Below are positions 39,593 through 51,751 of a stretch of DNA of 64,000 bases, piece by piece. The position numbers and the translations under genes were made by a program. A model generated the notes under the pieces. It worked only from the letters and a program-made list of their open reading frames with translations. It was not told where the DNA came from and did no database searches. The stretch is from Capronia americana (lineage: Eukaryota > Ascomycota > Eurotiomycetes > Chaetothyriales > Herpotrichiellaceae), in contig JADWQD010000018.1 in assembly GCA_016110215.1 (NCBI GenBank), positions 496,001 to 560,000 of the forward strand, in the 5' to 3' direction. Every line of letters starts with the position of its first letter. Position 1 is the stretch's first letter.

Positions 39593-42127
39593 ATGGGCGA
39601 TTACAACGCTTCCCTCGCCGACTTCAACCACAGTCTTCAAGGATTGCGTTACAGCGAGACCAGGGCATCCAAACCTCCCATACGAGTCACGCGCTCGACC
39701 TCGTCGTTACAGCGAGAAATCGACCAGCCGCTGCCTTCTCCGCCGACCGGGGACACCGCGTCACTCTCCTCCAATAAGAGATACAATTCACACGCGTCGT
39801 TGCCACGGGATGGAGACGCTCCTCGCTTTCAAGCCGCAGCGCCAGATTCAATCTCCGCGAGAGAGAGTCAGACCAGCGCAACTCTGAGTTTCAATACAAG
39901 AACCCCGACCCTGTCGAGTCTTACTTCTGCGACTGTCAGCATTCCTCATATCCGGTTAGATGAATCTGCTGCCCGAACCTCCTTTGCCGATCGCAGCAGC
40001 AATTACAGTACCGGCGAAGATAGGAGATGGTTGTCACTGAAACCGTCCGCATTGAATTCAGCTGCATCAGGGAAAGAGATTGGCACAAACACTACCGACC
40101 CATATAAGGGACTGTCGTTTGATGTCAGTATCCCTACTGCTGGATTTGGCGAGGAGCTATTGCCGACGAACAGCATTGAATTCTCGAAAAGGGGAAGCAT
40201 GCTCATTGATGGCCGAAGGGTGAACCAGTCAAGTCGCAAAAGCTCCCCCAATCTCTCCGCTATCATGGACGAAGAGAAGGCGAATGGGGAGTGCGACATG
40301 CCAAAGGCACCGCCGCCAGACTCAACTCCGGCGCCCTCACCAAGGACTCCGAATGACCGGCCGTACGCAAAGGTGCTCTCGGCGGATGAAGAAATGTTGT
40401 CAGAGAAGGTCCGGGCATTCTACGCCGCAGGAACAGATGAACAGCAAGACACGGAGTCCACCACAAATCTGGCGGTGCGAATGGGAGCGCGTTGGCAGTC
40501 GACGCTAGGAGCCGATGCTCGCAGTGTCAGTATCCCGTCTGTATCACGCGCTACGTCCACCACAGAGGTGAATGACGAAGCGACCAGCCTGCGACAACCT
40601 AGTATGGTGGCCTCGATCTCTCAGCAACATATTCCTCTCGCGCGTGAGGAACACGAACTGGCTGGTGGCCTAGAAGACTGGAAAGACGTCGACGCCGAAG
40701 AAATCGACCGCTACGGCTTTATCATCGCTAGAGCATCTGCTACCGACGGCGCCGATGAATCCAAACCCCAACGACTCACTCGTGTAACCACAAGTCTACA
40801 AATGGCCAGTGAAACACCGCGGCGGAAAGGAACTCTACGGCGCACACCAAGCAGTGCGCATGGCTCGATGCGCTCCCTTCAGAGCAAAGCCGGCACGCCC
40901 GAGACGACGCCACCTCGACCGATGAGTTCGCAAAGCGGATATGCGGGCACGCCACGCCGACGAGCATCATCTCGGATCCCCGTTCCCGGCTCACGAAACC
41001 GTCGTCTGATGGATTCGGCGATGGACATGCTCACGCTCCCCACCTCGGCACAACAAACGGTAGAGAACGGGCACGTGCACGTCTCCAACACGCGCGCAAG
41101 GCGAAAAGAACTCGAGCGCGAAGAGAAGTGGCGGCGCATGGCTCGTGCGAAACCGCCGTCAAAGGATCCCAGGACTGGCCTTCCCATTGTTGGGGCAGGC
41201 TCGGAAAGCGAATATACATTCGACACCTCAAGCTCCAAGCTCATCGAGCGCACCTGGAAAGGCATTCCTGATAAATGGCGCGCCACGGCGTGGCACTCTT
41301 TCCTCAGCACGTCCGCGTCAAAACGGCAGAACCAGCCAAGTGATGCGGAGCTGACCTCCCTCTTCCACTTGTACCAGGACCAATCCTCGCCGGATGATGT
41401 GCAAATCGATCTCGACGTCCCGCGCACCATCTCCAGCCACATCATGTTCCGGCGGCGGTATCGGGGTGGTCAAAGACTCCTATTCCGCGTCTTGCACGCT
41501 ATGTCCCTCCACATCCCAGCCACAGGGTACGTTCAGGGCATGGCTGCCCTCGCCGTCACCCTCTTGGCGTATTACGACGAAGAAAAGGCCTTCGTCATGC
41601 TTGTCCGCATGTGGGAACTCCGAGGTCTCGGTCAGTTGTACGCGTCCGGATTCGGCGGGTTGATGTCTGCGCTCGATGACTTTGAGAAAGGATGGCTTGG
41701 ACAGGGCGAGGTGGCGAAGAAGTTGGACGGCTTGGGCATTGGGCCCACCGCGTATGGGACCAGGTGGTATCTAACGCTTTTCAACTATGCCGTGCCGTTC
41801 CCCGCGCAATTGAGAGTGTGGGATGTTTTTATGTTATTGGGCGACGATATTACCGTGGCCACAGCGCCGCCTCCCAGTCGAGGGACTATGTCCTCGACAC
41901 GCAAGGATGGGCCAGATGTGGCGGAAGTGCCGAGTTTCGGCACGACTTTGAATGTTTTACATGCTGCGAGCGCGGCGCTGATTGACGGCATGCGGGATAT
42001 ATTGTTGGAGTCGGATTTTGAGAACGCGATGAAGGTGTTGACCAGTTGGATCCCGATTCAGGACGAGGATCTGTTCATGAGGATTGCACGCGCCGAGTGG
42101 AAGGTCCATCATGCGAAAGGCCGATGA
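39593..42127 (+). CDS. TBC-domain Rab GTPase-activating protein
   Basis: Single exon, 844 aa; start at ATG 39593 (the GTG just before it is not used). The first about 510 residues are Ser/Pro/Arg-rich and likely disordered, with many possible phosphorylation sites. The TBC domain spans about residues 545-840. It begins with RTWKGIPDKWRATAWHSFL. The arginine finger is in DLDVPRTISSH and the glutamine finger in ATGYVQGMAA. LRVWDVFMLLGD is a later conserved block. Both catalytic fingers are present, so it should stimulate GTP hydrolysis by a Rab in membrane traffic; the target Rab is unknown. TRM4 follows 382 bp downstream on the same strand. Confidence 0.9.
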   Translation: MGDYNASLADFNHSLQGLRYSETRASKPPIRVTRSTSSLQREIDQPLPSPPTGDTASLSSNKRYNSHASLPRDGDAPRFQAAAPDSISARESQTSATLSFNTRTPTLSSLTSATVSIPHIRLDESAARTSFADRSSNYSTGEDRRWLSLKPSALNSAASGKEIGTNTTDPYKGLSFDVSIPTAGFGEELLPTNSIEFSKRGSMLIDGRRVNQSSRKSSPNLSAIMDEEKANGECDMPKAPPPDSTPAPSPRTPNDRPYAKVLSADEEMLSEKVRAFYAAGTDEQQDTESTTNLAVRMGARWQSTLGADARSVSIPSVSRATSTTEVNDEATSLRQPSMVASISQQHIPLAREEHELAGGLEDWKDVDAEEIDRYGFIIARASATDGADESKPQRLTRVTTSLQMASETPRRKGTLRRTPSSAHGSMRSLQSKAGTPETTPPRPMSSQSGYAGTPRRRASSRIPVPGSRNRRLMDSAMDMLTLPTSAQQTVENGHVHVSNTRARRKELEREEKWRRMARAKPPSKDPRTGLPIVGAGSESEYTFDTSSSKLIERTWKGIPDKWRATAWHSFLSTSASKRQNQPSDAELTSLFHLYQDQSSPDDVQIDLDVPRTISSHIMFRRRYRGGQRLLFRVLHAMSLHIPATGYVQGMAALAVTLLAYYDEEKAFVMLVRMWELRGLGQLYASGFGGLMSALDDFEKGWLGQGEVAKKLDGLGIGPTAYGTRWYLTLFNYAVPFPAQLRVWDVFMLLGDDITVATAPPPSRGTMSSTRKDGPDVAEVPSFGTTLNVLHAASAALIDGMRDILLESDFENAMKVLTSWIPIQDEDLFMRIARAEWKVHHAKGR

Positions 42128-42509
42128 GCCTGGACTTGGCTGGCGTGGACTGCGCCAGACCGAGACGAAGCACGAGTACATAGCTCAGCCCATATACCCC
42201 TTTTTCTATGTACCTACCTACCTAACCATTTTCTAAGGCGCAAACTGAGGTGGACCATGTACTGATGACTTACCACTTTAACCGTGGGAGTCTCAGTAAC
42301 GAGACTGAGCACACCCTCACTGAGAGGTGACCACCGGGTGGTGACTGACAGCCACACAGCTAATTGACAAAGACTGACCACGCTGACATAATGATTACTT
42401 GGCGCTCCTCCCCGCATCTGAAAATTTCCCCACACCCAAGCATGATTTGAATTGGATCCAGTCAGTATCTGTTCCTGCATTACTATTGATATCCTCTGTG
42501 TCAATTGAA
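42128..42509. promoter_or_regulatory. Intergenic region TBC gene to TRM4
   Basis: 382 bp. Nothing notable is seen. Confidence 0.5.
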
Positions 42510-45243
42510 ATGGGCAAGCGCGGCGGCGGTAAAAGGGTAAGTCGGTGTCTTGTAGGACCACTCTACAAGGCAACTTCTAACGAATGCACAGGGTGGCGGC
42601 CGTGGCGGCAGAGGTGGAGGATCTCGTCCGCGCGACAATCGCGACTTTAGGTTCAGCAAGCAGGATATCCCCCGACAGAATGAAAGATTCGAACAGTACT
42701 ACAACCAGCTCGGCATACTGCCGGACGACGAGAAGCATGATTTCTGGGAAGCTATGAAGAGAGACCTTCCCAACAGCTTCAGGTTCACTGGCTCACGAGA
42801 GTATGTCGACTCTATCATATCTGGCGTTTTGTGAACTAATAAGCTCAGACATGCGCTCGCAGTTCAACAACGGCTCAAAGACTACTATATCCCCGAGATC
42901 ACCTCCATAACCTACGAAGGCCAATACGTTGAAGCTCCGCGACCGGTCGAATGGTACCCTGAGCAACTGGCCTGGTTCATGACCACTCCGAAGAATGTCA
43001 TCCGCAGGTTCAAGCCTTTCGCCTCTTTTCAGAAATTCCTCGTTGCCGAAACCGACGTAGGCAATATAACCAGACAAGAGGTGGTAAGCATGATCCCGCC
43101 GTTGGTCATGGACCTCAAACCAGGAATGTCGGTGTTAGATCTTTGTGCGGCGCCCGGCAGCAAATCCGCGCAGCTGATCGAGATGATTCATGCTGGTGAG
43201 GAAGACAGATGCAGGCGCGTGGCTTCAAGTCCGGACCTGGATACTCCAGCAGGCGAAGATTTTGCGGACGATGGTCGATCCACAGGCTTACTCATCGCCA
43301 ATGATGTCGACTACCGGCGGGCACATATGCTGGTCCACCAGATGAAGCGTCTAAGCTCACCCAACATAATCGTCACCAATCATGATGCCACGATATATCC
43401 ATCCATCAAGATCGCTTCACCACCGACAACAGAGGGCAAGGCGGTTCCGAATCGCTATCTCAAGTTTGACCGCATTCTTGCCGATGTACCGTGCTCTGGC
43501 GACGGCACAGTGAGGAAGAACATGGAGATCTGGAAAAACTGGATCCCTAGCAACGGTCTTGGTCTTCACGCGACACAAGTCCGGATTCTGATCAGAGCGC
43601 TCCAAATGCTGAAAGTCGGGGGACGGGTGGTATATTCGACCTGCAGCATGAATCCAGTCGAAGACGAAGCCGTGCTTGCAGAAGCCATCAACCGTTGTGG
43701 TGGCCCGCAATGGGTCCAGATCCTCGAGACGAAGGACTTGCTGCCCGGCTTGAAGCGCTGTCCCGGGCTCAAGGAATGGAGTGTCATGGATAAAGCTGGC
43801 CGGATCTGGAAAGACTATGCCTCTGTGCTCCAGCAAAAGGAAGAACACGGCGCCGATGATGCTCTTAATAAGTTGTCAGAGAGCATGTTTCCTACCAAGG
43901 ACGACTTACCTCTCGATCGAGCTATGCGCGTCTATCCTCATCAACAGGACACAGGAGCTTTCTTTATTGCGATTTTGGAAAAGAAATCGGAGATCAAAGC
44001 CAAGCCAGAGGCTTCCAAGGTCAAGCTTGAGGCCACCACCGTTGGTGACGTGGAGAGCGGGAATAACATCGCCAACGGCAACGGCATCGAGCATGACAGC
44101 GCCAATCATGATTCCGAAACAGCCCCGAAGCGGAAGCGCGAGGACGACGATGACGACGTGGACTTTATCACTTCACCACTCAAAAGGATTAAAAGCGAAG
44201 AGAAGCTTGGAATTGACGCCTCCGGTATTCCAACAGCAGCCTCTCATTCCGATTCACTTCTCCAACAGCCTCCGCAGCGACCGTCCAACCCTAACAAGAA
44301 GAACCGCAATCAAACCTTCGAAGAGCCATTCAAATATCTTCCCTCGACCGCCCCGGAGATAATGCAGATCCGCGACTTCTACAATTTCTCGCCTCGTTTT
44401 CCACTCACCCGCTTTATGGTCCGCAATCCTGATGGTACAGCGACAAAGAACATTTACTACACCAGCGAACTCTCGAAAGAAATCTTGCAGGAAAACGAAG
44501 GCAAGGGGTTGAAGTTCGTGCATGCCGGTGTCAAGATGTTTGTCAAGCAGGATGCTCCTTCTCCAGAAGTCTGTCCGTGGCGGATTCAGAGCGACGGATT
44601 GAGACTGTTAGAGGCGTGGGTCGGGCCGGAGCGGATTGTGAGACTGAGGAAGAAGGAGACCTTGAGAAAGTTGTTGATTGAGATGTTTCCAAAGTTCAAC
44701 GGCGAAGAAGGAGAGCAATTAGGAGAAGTAGGCGAGCAGGTCAGGAAACTGGGCATGGGCTGTTGTGTTCTGATCGTCGAACCAACCGAGACCAATGAGA
44801 ACCCGGCCGACGGAGAAGGCTTGAAAGAGAGAATGGTCTTTCCACTGTGGAAGAGCATTCAAAGCTTGAACCTCATGCTCCCAAAGGAGGAGAGGAGAGC
44901 TATGCTTTTGAGGTTGTTCAATGAAGACACCCCGCTTGTCAATATGAGCAAGGGATGGACGGGCGGTGAGAAGAAGGAGAAGGGCAAAACAGGTGGTAGG
45001 AAAGATGAGAATGAAGCCAACGGGAATGGGAGCGCCGTGACCAATGCTGATGCCGCTGGCGCCAGCCTCATCGACATCCTGGAGGAGTCAGTGGATGCAA
45101 GGCTGAGACGGAACAGCTCCAGTCCAGAAGTTGAGCCTCTGGATGATGCCGGCCCAGTCAGGGAAGTTGATGCGGATGACCTTGTGGCGAATGTTGGGTC
45201 GGACGGCGACGGCGACGAGGGTGGAGGCGTAGCACTGCCCTGA
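42510..45243 (+). CDS. TRM4: tRNA (cytosine-5-)-methyltransferase
   Basis: Three exons: 42510-42536 (MGKRGGGKR), 42592-42800 and 42849-45243. The introns are 55 and 48 nt. The product is 876 aa. The Gly/Arg-rich N-terminus is followed by FEQYYNQLGILPDDEK and EHALAVQQRLKDYYIPEI. The NOL1/NOP2/Sun methyltransferase core has SAM motif I VLDLCAAPGSKSAQLIEM, motif IV ILADVPCSGDGTVRKN with one catalytic Cys, and motif VI VVYSTCSMNPVEDEAV with the nucleophile Cys. A basic nuclear-type stretch (PKRKRED, PLKRIKSEEK) lies mid-protein and acidic tails follow. Trm4/Ncl1 methylates cytosines 34, 40, 48 and 49 of tRNAs in the nucleus. All catalytic residues are present. Confidence 0.95.
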
Positions 45244-46717
45244 AATAACATCACAGATGCAGGTTGTCAGCAGAGGGAGCCACTTTGCGTCTGCCATCTT
45301 GCCGCTGAATAGTTTGAGCTAGCCTCAGTCCTGTAGCTGTCGGGATGTGAAATGATCTTTCAATCATTCATCGTCAATCCGTGTACACCAGAGCCGATTG
45401 AGATGCAGTACTTCCTAAGCCACACCAAGCACTCCGCATTGGTTACAGACTCGGTTACCGTACATAAAAGCCTTGATCAGCTGAAGCTGATACTGTACTC
45501 TACGCCTTTGATTACCTACCTAGCGAGAAGGATGGTGCAGCAGACAGGCAGACAGGCAGACAGCCTTACACAGTAAATACATGTACAAGTGCATGTACCT
45601 GTTCAATAAGTCCAGGGGCGGCGCGGCGCGGCGTGAGTACTATGTACATAGCCAAGACTGCCATAGAGGCGAAGACTGCCCCAGAGCAAAGTAAGAGTAA
45701 GAAAGAGTACATACAGTAGCAGAGCGTGTATTTTGTTTCGCTACTGTGGTATGATGGATGGATGGATGGGTCATTGACAGACGGAATCAATACCCTGCTC
45801 GTACTCCTACTGCTACTGCTCCTGCATTGAAGATACTTAGGTACTTATTACACACTTACTTCCGTGTAATCCAGGTACGGAGGACTTGAGAGGTACTGCA
45901 TTAATATCGACATCAAAGGTCTGGCACGCGTCATTGGCGTTGTGCAAAGGTACAGGTGCAGGTGCAGGTGCAGGTGCTTTGCGGAGGCTGATAATGTATC
46001 GATTCATCCACAGACCAGACGTATCGCACATACGGCAGATGTATAGACAGATACGTGGTACAAAGATGGGTGCTAGATCCTTTTCTCGTTTCAAGCTCTT
46101 TGGAAAGGCTACTTTTCCTGTTCGAGATAAATCCTGTGACGCGGGACGGGAAACAATATCATGTGTACGAGTACCTAGACTAAGCATGCACTTTCTGCGA
46201 TGCTGAGTCCCCAACATCCAGACCTCATACTTTGAGAAGCACAGAAGCAAAACCTGTCTTGGTCAACGAGACTCTAAGTCGGGTGAATCTGTGGGCATGC
46301 ACCACCATAACAACCGGTCTCGCCTTGCTTTGGTACAGTATGCTCTGGTTCCACTCAAACTTCGGAGGTACAGCGCGTATTCTTGGTACGTTTGCTTGCG
46401 GTCGATGAGATATCAACTTCGTGCGGTAGGCACTGGCCCCAGAGCCTAGGCAGACCGCTCCGTCCAAATGGGCTTTACTCTGCATGAACGCGCGAGACAG
46501 CTGCCTGACCTGTTTCTGCCCATAGATCCTAGTGGATCGGTGGGTGGCGTGAGCGAACAGTTCAGGTTCTGACGCTGGCTTCAACATCCACTTCCGGCAG
46601 AGCAGGGAGTATGACTGCTAAGACGTTTGCCCAGGTGAGGCTGTCCAAGGCCCATGTCCGCTGTTCTCCGGTCTCAGTGCTTTTCAGGGCGCAATTCGAA
46701 TCCGCAACCTGCAAAGA
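45244..46717. other. Intergenic region with microsatellites
   Basis: 1.47 kb between the convergent TRM4 and STAND genes. It holds CAGACAGG repeats (about 45541-45563), a GATG tract (about 45753-45769) and GGTGCA repeats (about 45955-45977). No supported gene is seen. Confidence 0.55.
45541..45977. repeat. Scattered short tandem repeats
   Basis: Three separate microsatellites: CAGACAGG-type, (GATG)n and about four GGTGCA units. Confidence 0.75.
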
Positions 46718-49417
46718 CTATGCACCACCAGTTCTGCGAGCAGAAGGGAGAGGATTGTCCTTGGCGTCTTCGACTCTGCTTGTCCCTGTGTTGTCGTTGC
46801 CGCCACCGCTAAGCAATTTCGCCAACGCATAAGCTTCCTTGCGCACCGCCGGAAAATGAAGTTTGGTCTGATCCTCATCGGAGCCTTGCTCTTCTCTCAG
46901 CTGCTCAATCACTTCATCAGGCTGGTCCTTGACCAGAGACACTATCTCCGAGGCAAAGTCTTGATACTTAAATTTTGAGTCCGTGGCGGAGACTTCCTTT
47001 TCCCTTGCTCTCAAAATTGCTGAGATCAATGGCGCCAGGCCCTTTTTACTGGCGCGCTTGCTTTCGGAAATTCGAAGGTACAATGCCTTCGCTCCACCCC
47101 AAATAGATAGATCTGCCGGAGATGCTCCGTTGTAGTCCTTGATGGTCGGGTCGGCCCCGGCATCGAGGAGAATGTCGAGTATCTCTGGCTGTTTTCGCCA
47201 TACTGCGGCATGTAAAGCTGTGCCGCCATATCTTCCAGCGCACTCATCTAGGTTGGCACCAGCTTGCACTAGACTTCTGACCGTCTCCGTCAGGCCATAA
47301 GATGCGGCGTAATACAGAGGTCTGGCATCTCCGAGCTCCGCCCCTGGGGTGAGGTAGCCGTGCCGTGAATCAAAAAGGACAACTTGGAGCCAGAAGAAAA
47401 ATTGGGGGTTTGCGTTAGTGGTCATCAGCTTGCGGATAAGAGGGAGCAATTCGAGCTCTGCCCCGGACATCTGCACATGGAACGGCCAATTCTGAGCAGC
47501 ATATCTCAGGAGTGGGAATTGTGAAAGGGTCCGCCTGAAGTCCGCCAGATACAAAGGTCCGGCTGCAAACTCATCCAGCAGCAGGTAAGAAAGACAAGCC
47601 TCAGCTATGGTCCGATGCGACATGTGAACTGGGATGTAGAACTCCGAAGTCTGATCCAGTCGTTCTGTGAGAAATTCACGCACCGAGTGATGGGCAATGC
47701 GTACCGTGCCGGAGAGCGGATTGAAGGCGACGAGGCTACGGCAGATGTCGATAACGTCGTTCGGATCGTTCAGCTTTGAGTCCGCATCCAAGAAGTCAAA
47801 CCCTGGCTCCAGAATTACCGCCTCGGCAAGCTCGGTCAAGCTCAGTGGTGTCGGGGCGTGAGCGAGCCACAGTAGCGCTCTTTTCGCAAACGCAACATCT
47901 TCCTCGGCAATGCTGTTCAGGATCCTCAAGTAGGAGCCCTCAAGGCTGGATGGCAGGTGATTGATGGCCTTTTTGAGAGCTGCGTCCGTCCTTAGCCGCG
48001 ATATCTCGTCTAGCTGACATTGCACCCAACGGAACCTGCAGTTGTTAGCCGTTTCGTTCGTGGGTTAGTTATGATGCTGCGTTTTAAACTCACATGCCAT
48101 GAGAGTCCGTTCTAAGAGTCATCTCCACATATTGTTTCATTTTGTCACTCATACGCCTGAGCCGTGGGCTAGTGTCGATCCTCATCTTGATATAGACACT
48201 GATGTCTTCCTCAACCGCAACTTCGGGTACTGGGATTTCTTGGAATCCGCCAAGCCGGCGACGAAGGTGCAGCTCCGGCCGGCTGCTGATAAAAACTCGT
48301 AGAGCGTATTTTCCAGCCAAGACTGTTGAGGTCAGGAAGTCGCACACAGCGGCGTAGTTGGGAGACTCATCCAAGCCGTCGACGACGATGGTTGCCGAGC
48401 CATGGCTTTCAAGGAGTGAACTCAAGAAGGACTTAAGGTCGTTCAGGGTTGCTGGTTTTGGGCTTCCGGCGCGAGTCGATGCTCTTACATATGCATCAAC
48501 AATCTCGGCCGGGAGTTCAGGCAGTTCTGAACAAAACTGCTTGATGATAGCGCCGAAGAAGCTCTCCGGCGTCAGGCTCTCCATCGTACTGGCATCATAG
48601 TAGAAGTATCCAAGCAGCGGATTGCTCCGTTTTGTTGTGATCAGGTGATGGATGAGATAGCTCGTGGCAATGGTCTTACCAGTGCCGACTTGGCCATGCA
48701 TCCAGAGGAGAGAAGACCTAGCTTTGGACCAATCGAGAAATGCAGGGTGCTGCAGAAGCCAATGGCATGTGTCTGAGCAGTGAAGCTGATACCCACGCTG
48801 ATATTGAGCCTCATAGTGATGCTCAGAAAGCCAGTCCAGGACGTCACGACGTTGCTGTGCTGCATGGTTGGACTTAACATTCATTGACAGGTCTGCAAGA
48901 CAGTCCGAGATGTTGTCTATGGTCGTGCTTTGACTCATGAGAGCCTCCCTGTTACCATTGAGTGAGAGTCTCTGGAAACAGTCAATCATATTGCAACTCA
49001 CACTGAAAGCGAGCTGAGGGTTAGCGACAGTGAGTTCTTGTGCCGCTCGATAGCTGTGATGAGCTCTTCTGTGTCACTCCTGCGTAACGGCCACAGAAGC
49101 TGATTGATTTTGCGCTTCCCAGATGAATGGCCTGAGTCCAGGGGATACTTTTGCAATTTCAACGACAGAGCTTGCAAGACCGCCAAACAGTTTTTCAAGG
49201 GGTGTTCCAGTTGATACTCTGGGAGACTGCTCTGTTTGACCACAACCTGGACACCCACAAGAATACCACTGAGCCCAGTGACCTCGGACACCAGTCGCTT
49301 CGCTTCCTCCGGGGCACTGGAAACCGCGCAGCCATATCGATAGCATTTGCTGATTACTTCGCCTGTAAGCGCTATGAGACCAGCAACACCGGTGACAATC
49401 GAAAACGGATCTGTCAT
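46718..49417 (-). CDS. NLR-like STAND protein with NACHT and ankyrin repeats
   Basis: Three exons: 49417-49002, 48948-48094 and 48035-46718; introns of 53 and 58 nt. The product is 862 aa. The N-terminal domain (MTDPFSIVTGVAGLIALTGE to IERHKNSLSLTLSSL, residues 1-140) is the common fungal NLR N-terminal domain. The NACHT-type NTPase follows with Walker A LWMHGQVGTGKTIATSY, Walker B TIVVDGLDES, the FISSRPE motif and the downstream HGMFRWVQCQLDEISRL. A helical region includes VRIAHHSVREFLTERL. About two ankyrin repeats close it (ARPLYYAASYGLTETVRSLV and TALHAAVWRKQPEILDILL). NLR-like proteins act in fungal self/non-self recognition and programmed cell death, activated by ligand binding and oligomerisation. 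P-loop and Walker B are intact. The donor is GTGAGT at 49001; a 30-nt reading is rejected. Confidence 0.88.
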
Positions 49418-49873
49418 GCTTCTCGGACTCGCAGCATGTGTCACTGCCGGAAAATCGCTCTTTGAGGCGGCAACGGCCCCGGGTGGGAGAGAGTGAGTTA
49501 TGCGCAGAAATCAAATCCCTGCAAGGTCTGCTGGCAGAACCAACTGTACGGAAGTCGAGTTTGAGATCGTGGCATCTGGGTGTCACAGTGACCGGAATCG
49601 GGCGACACTTCTGCTCGCCATCGCCTACGCAGACATCTTTCAGCGCGTGGATTTGCGTCTATTCGAGCATGTAATCTAATCCTTCCTGATGGTAACAGGT
49701 CGAAGAGAAATTATCTAACGGGGACTGGATAGCCAGGACAGGACTCAGCTGAGGTCGCCATGATTCTCACCAAGCGAGGGAAGTGGCGCAGGCATTGCAC
49801 AGCCACTGCAAGTGTGACGAGGAGCTCCGATATTGTATACAAGTACAGGTCATAAACTAGCGTTACATCCCTT
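49418..49873. promoter_or_regulatory. Intergenic region BCS1-like gene to STAND gene
   Basis: 456 bp between two minus-strand genes, containing the promoter of the STAND gene. No other feature is seen. Confidence 0.5.
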
Positions 49874-51450
49874 TCAAACGGCACTCGCATGTGCCTGACT
49901 CTCTTTGGTCAGAGCACTGGGTAATCCGCCGGGCGCCAATTGCCACGCCATATCAATAGCACCTTGAGGATTTCCCTTGTTGTACAAAAATAGCCCTTGT
50001 AGAGCAGCCATACTTGTCCGGCTGCTGGCTGCTGAAGGGTCTGGGAGCACACCGATTTCATGAAGCCTCCCCAAGAACCTCGCCTTAAATTCCCCTCCTG
50101 GATCATTCTCGCTGTAGAAGCGTGCCCAGAGCTGCTCGATTTGATATGTGGTGGCTTCACCGAGACGGACGGTCATATCTACCCGGCCCGGGCGGACGAG
50201 TGCTTCGTCTAGTCGGTCGACATGATTCGTGGTCAGGAAGATAATTCGTTCCTCGGCACTACCAACGCCATCCAAAGCGTTCAACAGGCCTGAAAATGTC
50301 ACGTTCGAACCTTGATAGCCGTCGGATTCGACTTGCCGGCGATTGGCGAACGCCGCATCGACATCTTCAAGCAGAACCAACGTCCGTTGAGGTATGACGG
50401 TCAAGAGATGGTTCAGCCTGTCATCAGTGAGGCCCCGCTCACTCAGGTTTAGCATAGCAATATCATAGTTCAAGTGGCCGGCGAGCGCTTGGATGAAGGA
50501 AGATTTTCCCGTTCCGGGCGGACCATATAGAAGGTAGCCCCTTCGATAAGGTATCCCTCGCTCGTAGTACCACTTCGCAGACGAAAGAAAGTCCTGGACG
50601 TCGGCCACGATGCGCTCCTTGACTCCTTTGTCAAGGATGACCGACTCCAGTGGCCGCTTGCTCCGCGGATTGCCGAATTTATCCCACTTAGTGCCCCATG
50701 CTGTGTATATGACGGTCTTGCCCTCCACAGACTGCGTTGCGATGTCATGGGCTTCTTTGAACAGTGACTCGAAAACGTGCCGCTGCGAGTAGAGCGTGGT
50801 CAGAGTGACTGTCTCCCAAGGCTTCCCGTCCATTGAAAACTGTTTCCCTTCTCTTTGGCGATTGACGAAGATCCAAGCACCATTGTAGCGGATAACATGT
50901 CGCCCCGGCCCAGGGATTAGGACAAAATTTGTATGGATAGCGCCGTTGGGCAATTCTTTCTTCTCTGTCTCAATGGCCAGATGGCGCATACCCGGCGTGA
51001 GTCGTTGCAAGAGTGATTCCAAGCCACCAACTTTCCCCTGCGCAGGATTTCCGACAAGTCTCCCTCTTTCATGCAGAGTCATCCAGTACAAAAACCAAGG
51101 ATAGGAGTCGTCTCGGACACTGACTTCAACATCGACAAGGAGGCGACGTCGCATGAGGGCGGCTCCATGGCGGATTCCTCGTCGACCAAACGCCACGATG
51201 GCGGTGAGACCTGCTAGCCCGAAGCCCTTATGAGCCGTTAGACGCGACCTTGAGGGTTGTTGTAGAAACATACCGCGGTGAAAAATGGGTTGTTGCTTAA
51301 CTGCGCGATCAACCCGCCATCACCAGAATTTCCCGAGCTTGCAAACTGGCGGAGAAGATCCGCTTTCTGAGCAGCGCCGCCATCATTCAGGCCCGGCGGT
51401 ACCGAAGCTGGGTTCGAAGCGACCTTCACCAACCCATTATCGCTCTGCAT
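49874..51450 (-). CDS. BCS1-type mitochondrial AAA ATPase
   Basis: Two exons: 51450-51274 and 51226-49874, with a 47-nt intron that has a TCTAAC branch site. The product is 509 aa. NNPFFTAGFGLAGLTAIVAFG spans the junction and forms the single membrane helix and internal targeting segment of Bcs1. The BCS1-specific region (RRRLLVDVEVSVRDDSYPWF) follows. The AAA domain has Walker A LLYGPPGTGKSSF, Walker B VLLEDVDAAF, a sensor Asn in FLTTNH and the arginine finger in VRPGRVDM. Bcs1 translocates the folded Rieske iron-sulfur protein across the inner mitochondrial membrane for complex III assembly. Fungi carry several paralogues with other or unknown roles; whether this is the true orthologue cannot be decided. 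It is divergent from the NAPE-PLD gene across 301 bp. Confidence 0.88.
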
Positions 51451-51751
51451 CCCCCTGCAACTTTGCAGAAGCTGTGATTCAGACACACGGTCCAAGCTTG
51501 ATGTGAGCCAAAAGTGAATCCAAAAACATGCATAAATCGGAATGGAATTTCCACCGACTCCGACAATGATGACGATCGATGAAAAAGAATCTCCGCTGCA
51601 GCAGCGGAGTTAAGATGGGCAACCTCGCAACTTGCATTGAGCTACTCGTAAGTAGAAAACCACGCACTCATCCAACGCCGTGTCGTTACCGAGCCTGCAT
51701 TGGCTTTCTAGGCAGCAAAGTAAGCATGCGAGATCCATCGTTATAAAACAA
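51451..51751. promoter_or_regulatory. 301-bp divergent promoter
   Basis: Short shared promoter between a BCS1-type gene and a NAPE-PLD-like gene, both predicted mitochondrial. No clear motif is seen. Confidence 0.45.

Noticed and set aside
48949..49001. Alternative 30-32 nt intron at the first junction of the STAND gene
   Set aside because: Too short for a fungal intron; the 53-nt alternative has a GTGAGT donor, keeps the frame and matches homologue structure.
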